NCBI GenBank assembly: GCA_946183715.1
Contig: CAMHDB010000021.1
Span: 1-12,456 of the forward strand
Source: an uncultured Oscillibacter sp.
Lineage (GTDB): Bacteria; Bacillota; Clostridia; Oscillospirales; Oscillospiraceae
Direction of reading: 5' to 3'
DNA length: 12,456 bases
In this document: positions 1 to 5,786 of the stretch, piece after piece
Layout: the number at the start of each line of letters is the position of its first letter
How positions within the stretch are numbered: position 1 is the stretch's first letter
Position numbers and translations under genes: made by a program
The notes under the pieces: model-generated
Database searches by the model: none
Told to the model about the DNA's origin: nothing
The model's input: only the letters and a program-made list of their open reading frames with translations

Positions 1-1
1 C

Positions 2-43
2 AAACAGGTTATCGCCTCCAACGGCGAGAATCTCGACGGCTAA
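2..43 (+). CDS. C-terminal tail of an unidentified gene (partial)
   Basis: Reading from base 2, thirteen codons end at a TAA at 41-43 and give the tail KQVIASNGENLDG. Most codons end in C or G, like the neighbouring genes, and a hairpin follows directly, so this is probably the end of a gene that starts before the window. The piece is too short to assign a family or function. Frame 3 also closes by a stop at 63 or earlier, so the call rests only on codon bias and the following hairpin. Confidence 0.4.
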   Translation, partial: KQVIASNGENLDG

Positions 44-51
44 CGACACGG

Positions 52-79
52 CGACCGCCCCGTAAAGGGACGGTCGTTT
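52..79 (+). terminator. Possible intrinsic terminator after the left-edge gene
   Basis: Arms CGACCG (52-57) and CGGTCG (71-76) pair, with three further C-G pairs inside and a loop CGTAAA. The plus-strand 3' side is TTTGTC, a weak T tract. On the minus strand the hairpin lies just past the toxin stop codon but has no T run, so it may only protect or weakly terminate that transcript. Confidence 0.45.
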
Positions 80-86
80 GTCAGGT

Positions 87-362
87 TTACATGAAAATGT
101 CGCTATGGCTCCCGGTACGGGTCAAATACAAGATAAGTTCCTGTTGCCGGATTTCGTATACCAGTAGCCAGTCCGGGGCGATATGGCATTCCCGACAACC
201 GGCGTACTGTCCAACCAGTGCGTGGTCGCGGCAGGACTGCGGGAGGGGTTCGCCGGAGGCCAGCAGAGAAACCGCCTGTTTCAGGGCGTTCAGGTCATAT
301 TTCCGCTTTTTCAGCCGCTTGTAATCCCTCTTGAACGCGGCGCTATATCTCGGTTTCAGCAT
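87..362 (-). CDS. yafQ: YafQ-type mRNA interferase toxin
   Basis: A 91-residue RelE/ParE-superfamily toxin of the YafQ branch, expected to cut mRNA on the ribosome when freed from its antitoxin. The residues that matter in E. coli YafQ all seem to be present: H47 in DHALVG, H60 with D64-W65 in HIAPDWLLVY, and R82, H86 and F90 in RTGSHSDIF. Length matches the family (about 92). The ATG at 362 is chosen over an upstream GTG or ATG because it restores the usual family N-terminus and has GAGG six bases upstream. It overlaps the antitoxin gene by 20 bases (343-362), which suggests translational coupling. Family and active-site match are strong; toxicity itself is inferred. Confidence 0.92.
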   Translation of the reverse strand: MLKPRYSAAFKRDYKRLKKRKYDLNALKQAVSLLASGEPLPQSCRDHALVGQYAGCRECHIAPDWLLVYEIRQQELILYLTRTGSHSDIFM

Positions 363-621
363 CCAGCGCCTCGAACATTTCTTCCACCGTGTCAAAGGTT
401 CTGCTCACGTTACGCCCCTGCCGCGCGTCCTGAATCGCTTTCAGCGTCTCCTCATTGTAGGCCGACATCCCCACCCGGAACGGAATCGCCTGTTCCCGGA
501 CGGCCTGACGCAAGAACAGATTCACCGCCGCGCTTAAACTCAGGCCCAGATTGTCAAACAGTTCCTGCGCGTCCTGTTTGAGCGCCGGGTCGAGTTTGAT
601 ATTGGTACTCACAAGCGCCAT
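343..621 (-). CDS. dinJ: RelB/DinJ-family antitoxin
   Basis: A 92-residue ribbon-helix-helix antitoxin and the expected partner of the YafQ-type toxin directly downstream. Residues 4-10 (VSTNIKL) form the DNA-binding beta strand, followed by two helices (about 12-24 and 29-43) containing GLSLSAAVNLFLRQ, the DinJ/RelB pattern, then EQAIPF. The tail after residue 52 would wrap and neutralise the toxin. The start at 621 is preferred to an in-frame ATG at 738 because AAGGAAG lies just upstream and the promoter at 645-674 falls inside the longer version. In this family the antitoxin, alone or with toxin, represses its own promoter; the inverted repeat at 647-663 fits that role. Confidence 0.92.
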   Translation of the reverse strand: MALVSTNIKLDPALKQDAQELFDNLGLSLSAAVNLFLRQAVREQAIPFRVGMSAYNEETLKAIQDARQGRNVSRTFDTVEEMFEALDAETEI

Positions 622-644
622 GAATCCCACTTCCTTTCGCCGCC

Positions 645-674
645 AGTATACGCCTTTTGTATAGAAGTTGTCAA
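645..674 (-). promoter_or_regulatory. Sigma-A-type promoter of the toxin-antitoxin operon
   Basis: On the minus strand, TTGACA (669-674) is separated by 18 bases from TATACT (645-650). The -35 is consensus and the -10 matches five of six positions. The -10 ends 23 bases before the antitoxin ATG, giving a short leader with an AAGGAAG ribosome binding site. No other promoter is needed for the two overlapping genes. Confidence 0.85.
647..663. promoter_or_regulatory. Inverted-repeat operator candidate in the TA promoter
   Basis: The plus strand reads TATAC, seven bases, GTATA: perfect 5-base arms that span the -10 and the spacer. The position fits autorepression by the ribbon-helix-helix antitoxin. 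Binding is inferred from position and symmetry only. Confidence 0.5.
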
Positions 675-686
675 CCCGCGAGCGAC

Positions 687-713
687 AAAAAACCTCCCCC
701 GTGTCAACGGGGG
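687..713 (-). terminator. Intrinsic terminator of the amino-acid ABC operon
   Basis: On the minus strand a 6-base stem CCCCCG/CGGGGG with a six-base loop (696-713) is followed by AGG and six T's (687-692). It lies 24 bases beyond the ATPase stop codon and separates that operon from the TA promoter just downstream. Confidence 0.85.
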
Positions 714-737
714 CTATAGGGGCAACGAAACATTTCA

Positions 738-1505
738 TCAGCTCCGGGCGTAGTTGGACAGAAACTGCCGGGTACGCTCCTCCTTGGGATTGTCAATGAC
801 TTCCCTCGGGTCGCCTTGCTCGACAATGAGACCGCCGTCCATGAAAATCACACGGTCGGCCACGTCCCGCGCGAAGGCCATTTCGTGCGTGACAATAATC
901 ATCGTCGTTTTCTGCTCCGCGAGGTTCCGGATTACGCGCAGAACTTCCCCGGTTAATTCGGGGTCAAGCGCGGAAGTCGGCTCGTCGAAGCAGAGGATAT
1001 CCGGGTGCAGGGCCAGCGCCCGCGCGATTGCGACGCGTTGCTGCTGTCCGCCCGAAAGCTGGTGCGGGTAGTGCGACGCCCGGTCGGCAAGCCCCATCTG
1101 GGCGAGTAATTCGCGTCCGGCGTTGCGGATGTCCTCTTTCGATTCTCCGCCGCTCTTTTTCGAGAGTAATTCCCGCGCCAGCGTGACGTTTTCCAGCGCC
1201 GTGTACTGCGGGAACAGGTTGAAGTTCTGGAACACAAGCCCGAAATGTAGCCGTTTCGCGCGGATACTCCGTTCGTCCTGCGTCGCGGGGTCTTGCGCGT
1301 CGAACAGCGTCTCCCCGTTGACGGAAATCGCGCCGCCGTCCGGACGCTCCAGAAAGTTCAGACAGCGCAGAAGCGTGGTCTTCCCGCTCCCCGAAGAGCC
1401 GATAATCGACAGGGCCTGCCCCTGTTCGAGTGTGAAACTGATGTCGTTAAGTACCCGTGTATGGTCGAAGTGCTTTTCGAGGTTCCGGACTTCCAAGACT
1501 GACAT
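738..1505 (-). CDS. Polar amino-acid ABC importer, ATP-binding subunit
   Basis: A 255-residue ATPase of the GlnQ/HisP family that powers uptake through the permease encoded just upstream. All nucleotide-binding motifs are intact: Walker A GSSGSGKT (36-43), Q-loop Q93 in VFQNFNLFPQ, signature LSGGQQQR (150-157), Walker B ILCFDE (170-175) followed by PTSALDP, and the switch H207 in IIVTHEM. FQNFNLFPQYT is characteristic of polar amino-acid importers. The ATG at 1505 lies 13 bases after the permease stop, with AAGGGGG in the gap, so the two genes are cotranscribed. Length is normal. The substrate cannot be read from an ATPase; it is a polar amino acid or relative by family. Confidence 0.95.
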   Translation of the reverse strand: MSVLEVRNLEKHFDHTRVLNDISFTLEQGQALSIIGSSGSGKTTLLRCLNFLERPDGGAISVNGETLFDAQDPATQDERSIRAKRLHFGLVFQNFNLFPQYTALENVTLARELLSKKSGGESKEDIRNAGRELLAQMGLADRASHYPHQLSGGQQQRVAIARALALHPDILCFDEPTSALDPELTGEVLRVIRNLAEQKTTMIIVTHEMAFARDVADRVIFMDGGLIVEQGDPREVIDNPKEERTRQFLSNYARS

Positions 1506-1518
1506 ATTCCGCGCCCCC

Positions 1519-2157
1519 TTACTTGAAGTAGTCGAGTTTTTCTTCCACCTTGCGGAAGAGAATCGTCAGGCCGCCGTTGAAGATGAGATAAAACAGGCCG
1601 GTATAGAACAGCGGCCAGATAAGGCCCTTTTTGGTGAAGGATTCGCCCGTCCAGATGATTTCGTACACGCCGATAACGCGCACGAGGGCGGTATCTTTGA
1701 CCAGAGTAATGAACTCGTTGCCCATTGGCGGAATAATGCGCTTGACGACCTGTAGAAGCGTGATACGGAAGAAAATCTGCGCGGGGGTCATGCCGAGCAC
1801 CTGTCCGGCCTCGTACTGCCCGCGCGGTACGGACTGTATCCCGCCCCGGTAGATTTCGGAGAAGTAGCAGGCGTAGTTGATGACGAAGGAGAGCAGGGCG
1901 GCGGTAAAGCGCGGGAGTAGCGGGAGATGAAACAGCAACCCCGGGCCATAAAAGACAATCAGGATTTGCAACAGGAGCGGGGAACCGCGGATAATCCAGA
2001 CGAAAGTCTGTGTGAGGTAGCGGAGGGGCGAAAAGCGGCTCATGGAGCCGAAGCTAATGACAAGCCCCAGCGGGAGCGCGAAAAGGAGCGTCAGAAAGAA
2101 CAGTTTCAGCGTCGTGCCGAAGCCCCCCAGCAGGGTGGTCGTGACAGTCAGGAGCAT
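1519..2157 (-). CDS. Polar amino-acid ABC importer, permease subunit
   Basis: A 212-residue inner-membrane permease of the HisM/GlnP type, expected to dimerise with itself since no second permease gene is present. The N-terminal GGFGTTLKLFFLTLLF helix, the RGSPLLLQ motif (57-64) and the cytoplasmic EAA loop (residues 116-130, EAGQVLGMTPAQIFF) that contacts the ATPase are clear. There are about five hydrophobic segments, normal for the family. The start at 2157 has AAAGGTGAT about five bases upstream. The gene is separated from the binding-protein gene by 134 bases that include a strong terminator, so it is probably expressed at a lower level, through read-through or a weak promoter I could not identify. 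Confidence 0.93.
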   Translation of the reverse strand: MLLTVTTTLLGGFGTTLKLFFLTLLFALPLGLVISFGSMSRFSPLRYLTQTFVWIIRGSPLLLQILIVFYGPGLLFHLPLLPRFTAALLSFVINYACYFSEIYRGGIQSVPRGQYEAGQVLGMTPAQIFFRITLLQVVKRIIPPMGNEFITLVKDTALVRVIGVYEIIWTGESFTKKGLIWPLFYTGLFYLIFNGGLTILFRKVEEKLDYFK

Positions 2158-2244
2158 GAAATCACCTTTTCTTTTGAATATCGTATACCCGACAGTTTTT
2201 TGTTAGCCCCGCAAGGCGCGAGGGGGCGTACTCTTACGCGTACC

Positions 2245-2276
2245 AAAAAACGGAGGGCCAATGACAGGCCCTCCGT
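2245..2276 (-). terminator. Strong intrinsic terminator between binding-protein and permease genes
   Basis: A perfect 10-base stem (2250-2259 with 2267-2276, ACGGAGGGCC) and a seven-base loop are followed on the minus strand by six T's (2245-2250). It begins 15 bases after the binding-protein stop codon. The remaining leader up to the permease holds a small hairpin GCGTA-CTCT-TACGC (2226-2239). No convincing promoter was found in it. Confidence 0.92.
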
Positions 2277-2291
2277 TCGCGTCGCGCGCGG

Positions 2292-3221
2292 TTATTTTAC
2301 GACGACAGATTCCTGTACTCCGTACATGTTGGCGGTCTCCATGACAGTCCCCTGCGCGGAGGCGTCCGCCCAGAACTGGTTGAAGGCGTCCACGAGGTCG
2401 GAGCCTTTGCGGAAGGCCACGCCGTATTCCTCACTGTTGAGCTGTAGCGTGTGCGTCAGTCCGGGGTAACTGGTGCCCTCGCCAATCATCGCGCCGGCCA
2501 TGAGCAGGTCAATCACGCAGGCGTCGGAGGCCCCCGAGGCGACTTCCATCAGCGCACGGGCCTGTGTGTCAAGGGCGGTGTACGGGATTCCGAGGAGGTC
2601 GAGCTGTGCGGCCCCGGCGGAGCCGTTCTCTACCGCGAAGCTGAGTTCCGAGAGGCTTTCCACGGTCGTGTAGGCGTCGGCGAGTTCGGCGGGGAGAACC
2701 ACGACCTGTCCGTTGAGGCAGTAGGCGTCGGAGACGGACGCGCCTTCCCGCACCTCGTCCGTAATCGTCATGCCGTTCCAGACTACGTCAATGGCTTTCG
2801 TGTCGAGTTCCATGAGCTTGTTGTCCCAGTTGATTTCGATGAAGTCGGCCTTGACGCCGAGGGAATCGGCGAAGGCTTTCGCCATATCGGCGTCGAAGCC
2901 AATCCACTCCCCGGCCTCGCTCTTGTAGTCCATCGGCGCGAAGTCCGTGATTCCGACAACCAGCGTGCCCTTGTTCTGCACGTAGGCGGTATCGCTGTCG
3001 GTGTCGGCGACGCCGGTCAGCGTGGCGGGTTCCTCGTCGGCGGGCTGGGTATCGTCGGGGGTAGCGGTGTCGTCGGGGGGCGTGGTATCGTCGGGCGGGG
3101 TAGTCTCCTCGTTCGCGGCGGAACCGCTCTCGGTATTCTCCTCCGCAGGCGCGCCGCCGCAGGCCGCCAGTGACAGGAGCAGTCCGCAGACCAGTAAGAG
3201 AGCCAGAATCTTCTTTTTCAT
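2292..3221 (-). CDS. Amino-acid ABC importer, substrate-binding lipoprotein
   Basis: A 309-residue extracellular solute-binding protein, family 3. A lipoprotein signal (residues 1-20) ends in SLAAC, so Cys21 would be lipidated and tether the protein to the membrane. Residues 23-70 are an acidic, Pro/Thr-rich flexible linker with six-residue repeats. The two-lobed binding domain starts near 85 (GTLVVGITDFAPMDY, then WIGFDADMAKAFADSLG, VVWNGMTITDEVR, and DACVIDLLMAGAMI). The start at 3221 is preferred to one at 3371 because it gives the signal peptide, has GGAGG seven bases upstream, and the promoter lies inside the longer version. It is first in the importer operon. The exact substrate (for example glutamine, cystine or a basic amino acid) cannot be read from the sequence. 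Confidence 0.95.
   Translation of the reverse strand: MKKKILALLLVCGLLLSLAACGGAPAEENTESGSAANEETTPPDDTTPPDDTATPDDTQPADEEPATLTGVADTDSDTAYVQNKGTLVVGITDFAPMDYKSEAGEWIGFDADMAKAFADSLGVKADFIEINWDNKLMELDTKAIDVVWNGMTITDEVREGASVSDAYCLNGQVVVLPAELADAYTTVESLSELSFAVENGSAGAAQLDLLGIPYTALDTQARALMEVASGASDACVIDLLMAGAMIGEGTSYPGLTHTLQLNSEEYGVAFRKGSDLVDAFNQFWADASAQGTVMETANMYGVQESVVVK
3048..3101. repeat. Three 18-base in-frame tandem repeats in the lipoprotein linker
   Basis: Units at 3048-3065, 3066-3083 and 3084-3101 are near-identical and encode T-P-P-D-D-T-like hexapeptides in the spacer between the lipidated cysteine and the binding domain. Copy-number change would lengthen or shorten the tether without a frameshift. 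Confidence 0.8.
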
Positions 3222-3240
3222 CGTACAGCCTCCAAAATAC

Positions 3241-3254
3241 GGGGCCTCCGCCCC
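3241..3254 (-). other. Small GC hairpin in the leader of the binding-protein gene
   Basis: The arms GGGGC and GCCCC flank a four-base loop. On the minus strand it is followed by GTATTTT and then the GGAGG ribosome binding site. It may stabilise the message or act as a weak attenuator; the stem has only five pairs. Confidence 0.4.
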
Positions 3255-3268
3255 TTTAGTACGGTGAT

Positions 3269-3297
3269 AGTTTACCACGATAAACTGTACTTGTAAA
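3269..3297 (-). promoter_or_regulatory. Promoter with overlapping inverted repeat, amino-acid importer operon
   Basis: On the minus strand, TTTACA (3292-3297) and TAAACT (3269-3274) are 17 bases apart, matching five and four consensus positions. A perfect 6-base inverted repeat, AGTTTA-six bases-TAAACT (3269-3286), covers the -10 and half the spacer, where a repressor would block polymerase. The regulator is not identifiable here. Confidence 0.65.
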
Positions 3298-3365
3298 CAG
3301 GCTTTTTTCAGAAAAGCTACAATTTCTCCCCGTGCTTTTTGTGGAAAGCGACAAAACGCGCCGTC

Positions 3366-3394
3366 TTGCAATCGCCTTGTGTTTATGATATAAT
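3366..3394 (+). promoter_or_regulatory. Sigma-A-type promoter of the alpha/beta hydrolase gene
   Basis: TTGCAA (3366-3371), a 17-base spacer and a consensus TATAAT (3389-3394) preceded by TGA, an extended -10. The start codon lies 44 bases past the -10. This should be a strong promoter. Confidence 0.88.
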
Positions 3395-3438
3395 TTGTGG
3401 CAATAAGCGGACAAATCGGAACTTATCGGGAGGATACA

Positions 3439-4392
3439 ATGAAGAAAATGCTGAAAATATTGGGAATTTTTATAGGCTTTATTGTCATCGTTGCCTTTGC
3501 GCTGATTGTGAAGAATGTACTGGACAGCTACAAAGCGTTTCTTCCGAAAAACTACTATGAGAATATCCACAGCGATTCGCCTTTGGAGTTCCGATACTCT
3601 CAATGTGGAAATTACTCCGTTTCCAAGCTGGAATTTAAGTCGGATAATTCCGCAATCGGAAAAATCATGGCGTGGTATCCGGCGGAACTGGAAGCGAATG
3701 ACAAACGCTATCCAATGGTAATTGTTGTCAATGGCAGTAACACAAGGGCAAGAAATTATATGCCGTTTTTTGAGCGGCTCGCGTCGTGGGGATTTGTCGT
3801 AGTCGGCAACAACGACCCGCAGACCGGCACCGGGGAAACCGCGTCCATTACGCTGGACTTTATGCTGAATCTTCCCGTCGAAGCTGTCCTGCACAACAAG
3901 ATTGACAAGGACCGCATCGGAATTGTCGGCTATTCGCAAGGCGGCGCGGGGGCGTTGTGCGCCGCTACAAAGTATGAAAACAGCGCTCTCTACAAAGCGA
4001 TTTTCACGGGAAGCGCCGCTTATGCGTCGCTTGCGAAAATGATGGGCTGGGAATACGACGTATCGAAACTGAGAGCGCCATATTTTATGACGGCGGGAGC
4101 TGGCGCGTCCGATGACGCCGGAGTGGACGACATCTCGACGGAGTTCGGCGGCGTAGCGCCGTTGGCGTCTCTGGTCGAAAACTATGACAAGACGCCTGAT
4201 GATTTGTTTAAGGTGAGAGGTCGCGTAGCCAATGCCGAGCATTGGGAAATGCAGACGCGGACAGACGGCTACATGACCGCATGGATGTTGTATCAGCTGC
4301 TGGGCGACGCCGAAGCGGAAACAATATTTGTGGGAGATGACGCGGAAATACTGCACAACATAAATTGGCAGGATGTCGAAAAAAACGGGTAA
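3439..4392 (+). CDS. Membrane-anchored alpha/beta hydrolase (esterase/lipase-like)
   Basis: A 317-residue protein with one N-terminal hydrophobic helix (about 5-25) and no clear cleavage site, so it is probably tethered outside the membrane. The hydrolase domain resembles the dienelactone hydrolase/PETase-like branch: RYPMVIVVNGSNT (about 90-102) with the oxyanion-hole region, LASWGFVVVGNN, the nucleophile elbow GYSQGG with Ser166, and a likely catalytic His268 in NAEHWE. The acid is probably one of the Asp residues near 225-230. The ATG at 3439 has GGGAGG five bases upstream and is preferred to one at 3397, which lies almost at the predicted transcription start. It is a single-gene unit with its own promoter and terminator. 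Codons are visibly richer in A/T than in its neighbours, most in the first half. Substrate unknown. Confidence 0.88.
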   Translation: MKKMLKILGIFIGFIVIVAFALIVKNVLDSYKAFLPKNYYENIHSDSPLEFRYSQCGNYSVSKLEFKSDNSAIGKIMAWYPAELEANDKRYPMVIVVNGSNTRARNYMPFFERLASWGFVVVGNNDPQTGTGETASITLDFMLNLPVEAVLHNKIDKDRIGIVGYSQGGAGALCAATKYENSALYKAIFTGSAAYASLAKMMGWEYDVSKLRAPYFMTAGAGASDDAGVDDISTEFGGVAPLASLVENYDKTPDDLFKVRGRVANAEHWEMQTRTDGYMTAWMLYQLLGDAEAETIFVGDDAEILHNINWQDVEKNG

Positions 4393-4410
4393 ATAACTTC
4401 CGCCTTACCG

Positions 4411-4436
4411 AGCCGCCCTGTTTACGGGCGGCTTTT
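4411..4436 (+). terminator. Intrinsic terminator of the hydrolase gene
   Basis: An 8-base stem AGCCGCCC/GGGCGGCT around the loop TGTTTAC, followed by TTTTGTGTT. It lies 18 bases after the hydrolase stop codon and ahead of the GntR promoter. Confidence 0.88.
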
Positions 4437-4497
4437 GTGTTACCCTACAAAATATACCCGCCCTGTTTGGCACATTCCACGAAACTAAACTCCCCTC

Positions 4498-4525
4498 TTG
4501 ACAAACTGTGCATACCGTGTATACT
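4498..4525 (+). promoter_or_regulatory. Promoter of the GntR-ABC exporter operon
   Basis: Consensus TTGACA (4498-4503), a 16-base spacer and TATACT (4520-4525). The GntR start codon is 31 bases past the -10. An inverted repeat overlaps the -10. Confidence 0.85.
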
Positions 4526-4537
4526 GTACATATACAG
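4518..4537. promoter_or_regulatory. Palindromic operator candidate for the GntR/YtrA regulator
   Basis: Two nested inverted repeats are present: TGTATA-seven bases-TATACA (4518-4536) and CTGTA-four bases-TACAG (4524-4537). They cover the -10 and the likely transcription start, where an autorepressor would act. Members of the YtrA branch commonly repress their own operons; binding here is inferred. Confidence 0.6.
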
Positions 4538-4555
4538 AAGGAACGGAGGGACGCT

Positions 4556-4930
4556 ATGGAGCTTATCCTACGCAACACCACGAACCGCCCCATATACGAC
4601 CAGATTGCAAGCCAGCTAAAGGCGCGGATTCTCTCCGGGGAACTCAAACCCGGCGAGGCGTTGCCGTCGATACGCGCACTGGCGAAGGACTTGAAAATCT
4701 CGGTCATCACGACGAAGCGCGCCTACGACGAACTCGAAGCCGCCGGGTTTCTGTACACCGTGGCGGGGAAGGGCTGTTTCGTGGCGGAAAAGAATCTGGA
4801 ACTGGTGCGCGAGGGAAAAGCCCGCGAAATGGAGGCGCATTTGGGCGCGGCTATCCGAATCGCGAAGGACAGCGGCGTAACCTACGCGGATTTCCGGGAA
4901 ACGGCGCGGATTTTATGGGAGGAGGAGTAA
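4556..4930 (+). CDS. GntR-family (YtrA subfamily) transcriptional repressor
   Basis: A 124-residue regulator: a winged helix-turn-helix at about 11-77 (RPIYDQIASQLKARILSGEL, then LPSIRALAKDLKISVITTKRAY and the wing LYTVAGKGCFV), followed by a short helical tail of about 45 residues in place of a large ligand domain. That architecture defines the YtrA branch, which typically controls adjacent ABC transporters. The ATG at 4556 has GGAGGG five bases upstream. A start at 4508 is rejected because it lies inside the promoter. The next gene starts one base after the stop. The protein probably binds the palindrome over its own promoter and is released by an envelope stress or drug signal that cannot be named from the sequence. 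Confidence 0.93.
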   Translation: MELILRNTTNRPIYDQIASQLKARILSGELKPGEALPSIRALAKDLKISVITTKRAYDELEAAGFLYTVAGKGCFVAEKNLELVREGKAREMEAHLGAAIRIAKDSGVTYADFRETARILWEEE

Positions 4931-4931
4931 T

Positions 4932-5786
4932 ATGGACGCAATCGCGCTGAACGGCGTGACGAAGGCCTTCCGGGACTTCACGCTGGACAATGTGACTTTG
5001 ACAGTCCCCGAAGGGACGGTGTGTGGCCTGGTCGGCGAGAACGGAGCCGGGAAAACGACGGCTATCCGGCTATTGATGGGCGCTATCGGCGCCGACGGCG
5101 GGGAGATTTCGGTACTCGGACGCTCTCCGGCGTCGCGGGACTTCCGCGAGGCCAAACAGGAAATCGGAATCGTACTCGACGAGGCCTACTTCCCGGAGGT
5201 CATGACGGCGGCGCAAGTCGGGGCCGTCATGCGCGACACCTACCGCCGCTGGAATACGGCGCGTTACACGGAGTACCTGCGGCGTTTTGAACTGCCCGAA
5301 AAGAAGCCGTTCAAGGAGTATTCGCGGGGAATGCGCATGAAACTTGCGATTTCGGTCGCGCTGAGCCACGAGGCGAAATTACTCGTACTCGACGAGGCCA
5401 CGGCGGGACTTGACCCCATTGTCCGCGACGAAATCATTGAGACATTCCGGGAGTTCGCGTTAGAGGAAGGACACTCCATTCTGATTTCGTCGCATATCGT
5501 CAGCGACTTGGAGAAGCTCTGCGACAGTATCGCGTTCCTGCACCGGGGGAAACTGCTGTTTCACGAGGAGAAGGACGCGTTGCTTGACCGCCACGGCATT
5601 TTCAAGGGCACGGCGGAACAGGCGGACAGTCTGTTACCGGAGGCGGTCGTAGGGCGCGAGGCGAGCGCCTACGGCGGCGTGCGGGCGCTGGTACGCCGCG
5701 ACGCCGTGCCGGATACGCTGGTTTTAGAGCGGCCTACTGTGGAAGACGTGATACTGTTTACAGTGAGGGGGGCGAAAGCGGTATGA
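4932..5786 (+). CDS. ABC-2-type exporter, ATP-binding subunit
   Basis: A 284-residue ATPase that should energise the membrane protein encoded directly downstream, resembling YtrB/BcrA-like exporter ATPases. Walker A is GENGAGKT (35-42), Walker B LLVLDE (150-155) followed by ATAGLDP, and the switch His is H188 in SSHIV. The signature is YSRGM (130-134) in place of LSGGQ, and the Q-loop glutamine seems replaced: the segment after IGIV reads LDEAYFPE. Both changes are seen in GntR-linked exporters of this type, to my recollection. About 75 residues follow the NBD core. A GGAGGAGG ribosome binding site lies in the end of the GntR gene. The stop overlaps the next ATG (ATGA at 5783-5786). Substrate unknown. 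Confidence 0.92.
   Translation: MDAIALNGVTKAFRDFTLDNVTLTVPEGTVCGLVGENGAGKTTAIRLLMGAIGADGGEISVLGRSPASRDFREAKQEIGIVLDEAYFPEVMTAAQVGAVMRDTYRRWNTARYTEYLRRFELPEKKPFKEYSRGMRMKLAISVALSHEAKLLVLDEATAGLDPIVRDEIIETFREFALEEGHSILISSHIVSDLEKLCDSIAFLHRGKLLFHEEKDALLDRHGIFKGTAEQADSLLPEAVVGREASAYGGVRALVRRDAVPDTLVLERPTVEDVILFTVRGAKAV

Noticed and set aside
696..713. TTGACA in the terminator loop read as a -35 element
   Set aside because: It lies inside the hairpin with no suitable -10 at 16-18 bases. The TTGACA at 669-674 has a good -10.
2451..3173. A 240-residue plus-strand frame antisense to the binding-protein gene
   Set aside because: It is low-complexity, rich in Gly and Val, and mirrors the high-GC codons and tandem repeats of the real lipoprotein gene.
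3256..4356. A 366-residue minus-strand frame opposite the hydrolase gene
   Set aside because: No recognisable domain. The hydrolase on the plus strand has a nucleophile elbow, a strong promoter and a good ribosome binding site.
4524..4537. LexA/SOS box of the CTGT-ACAG type
   Set aside because: The half-sites are six bases apart, not the eight of the E. coli-type box, and Gram-positive LexA sites have a different sequence. The GntR operator reading fits better.
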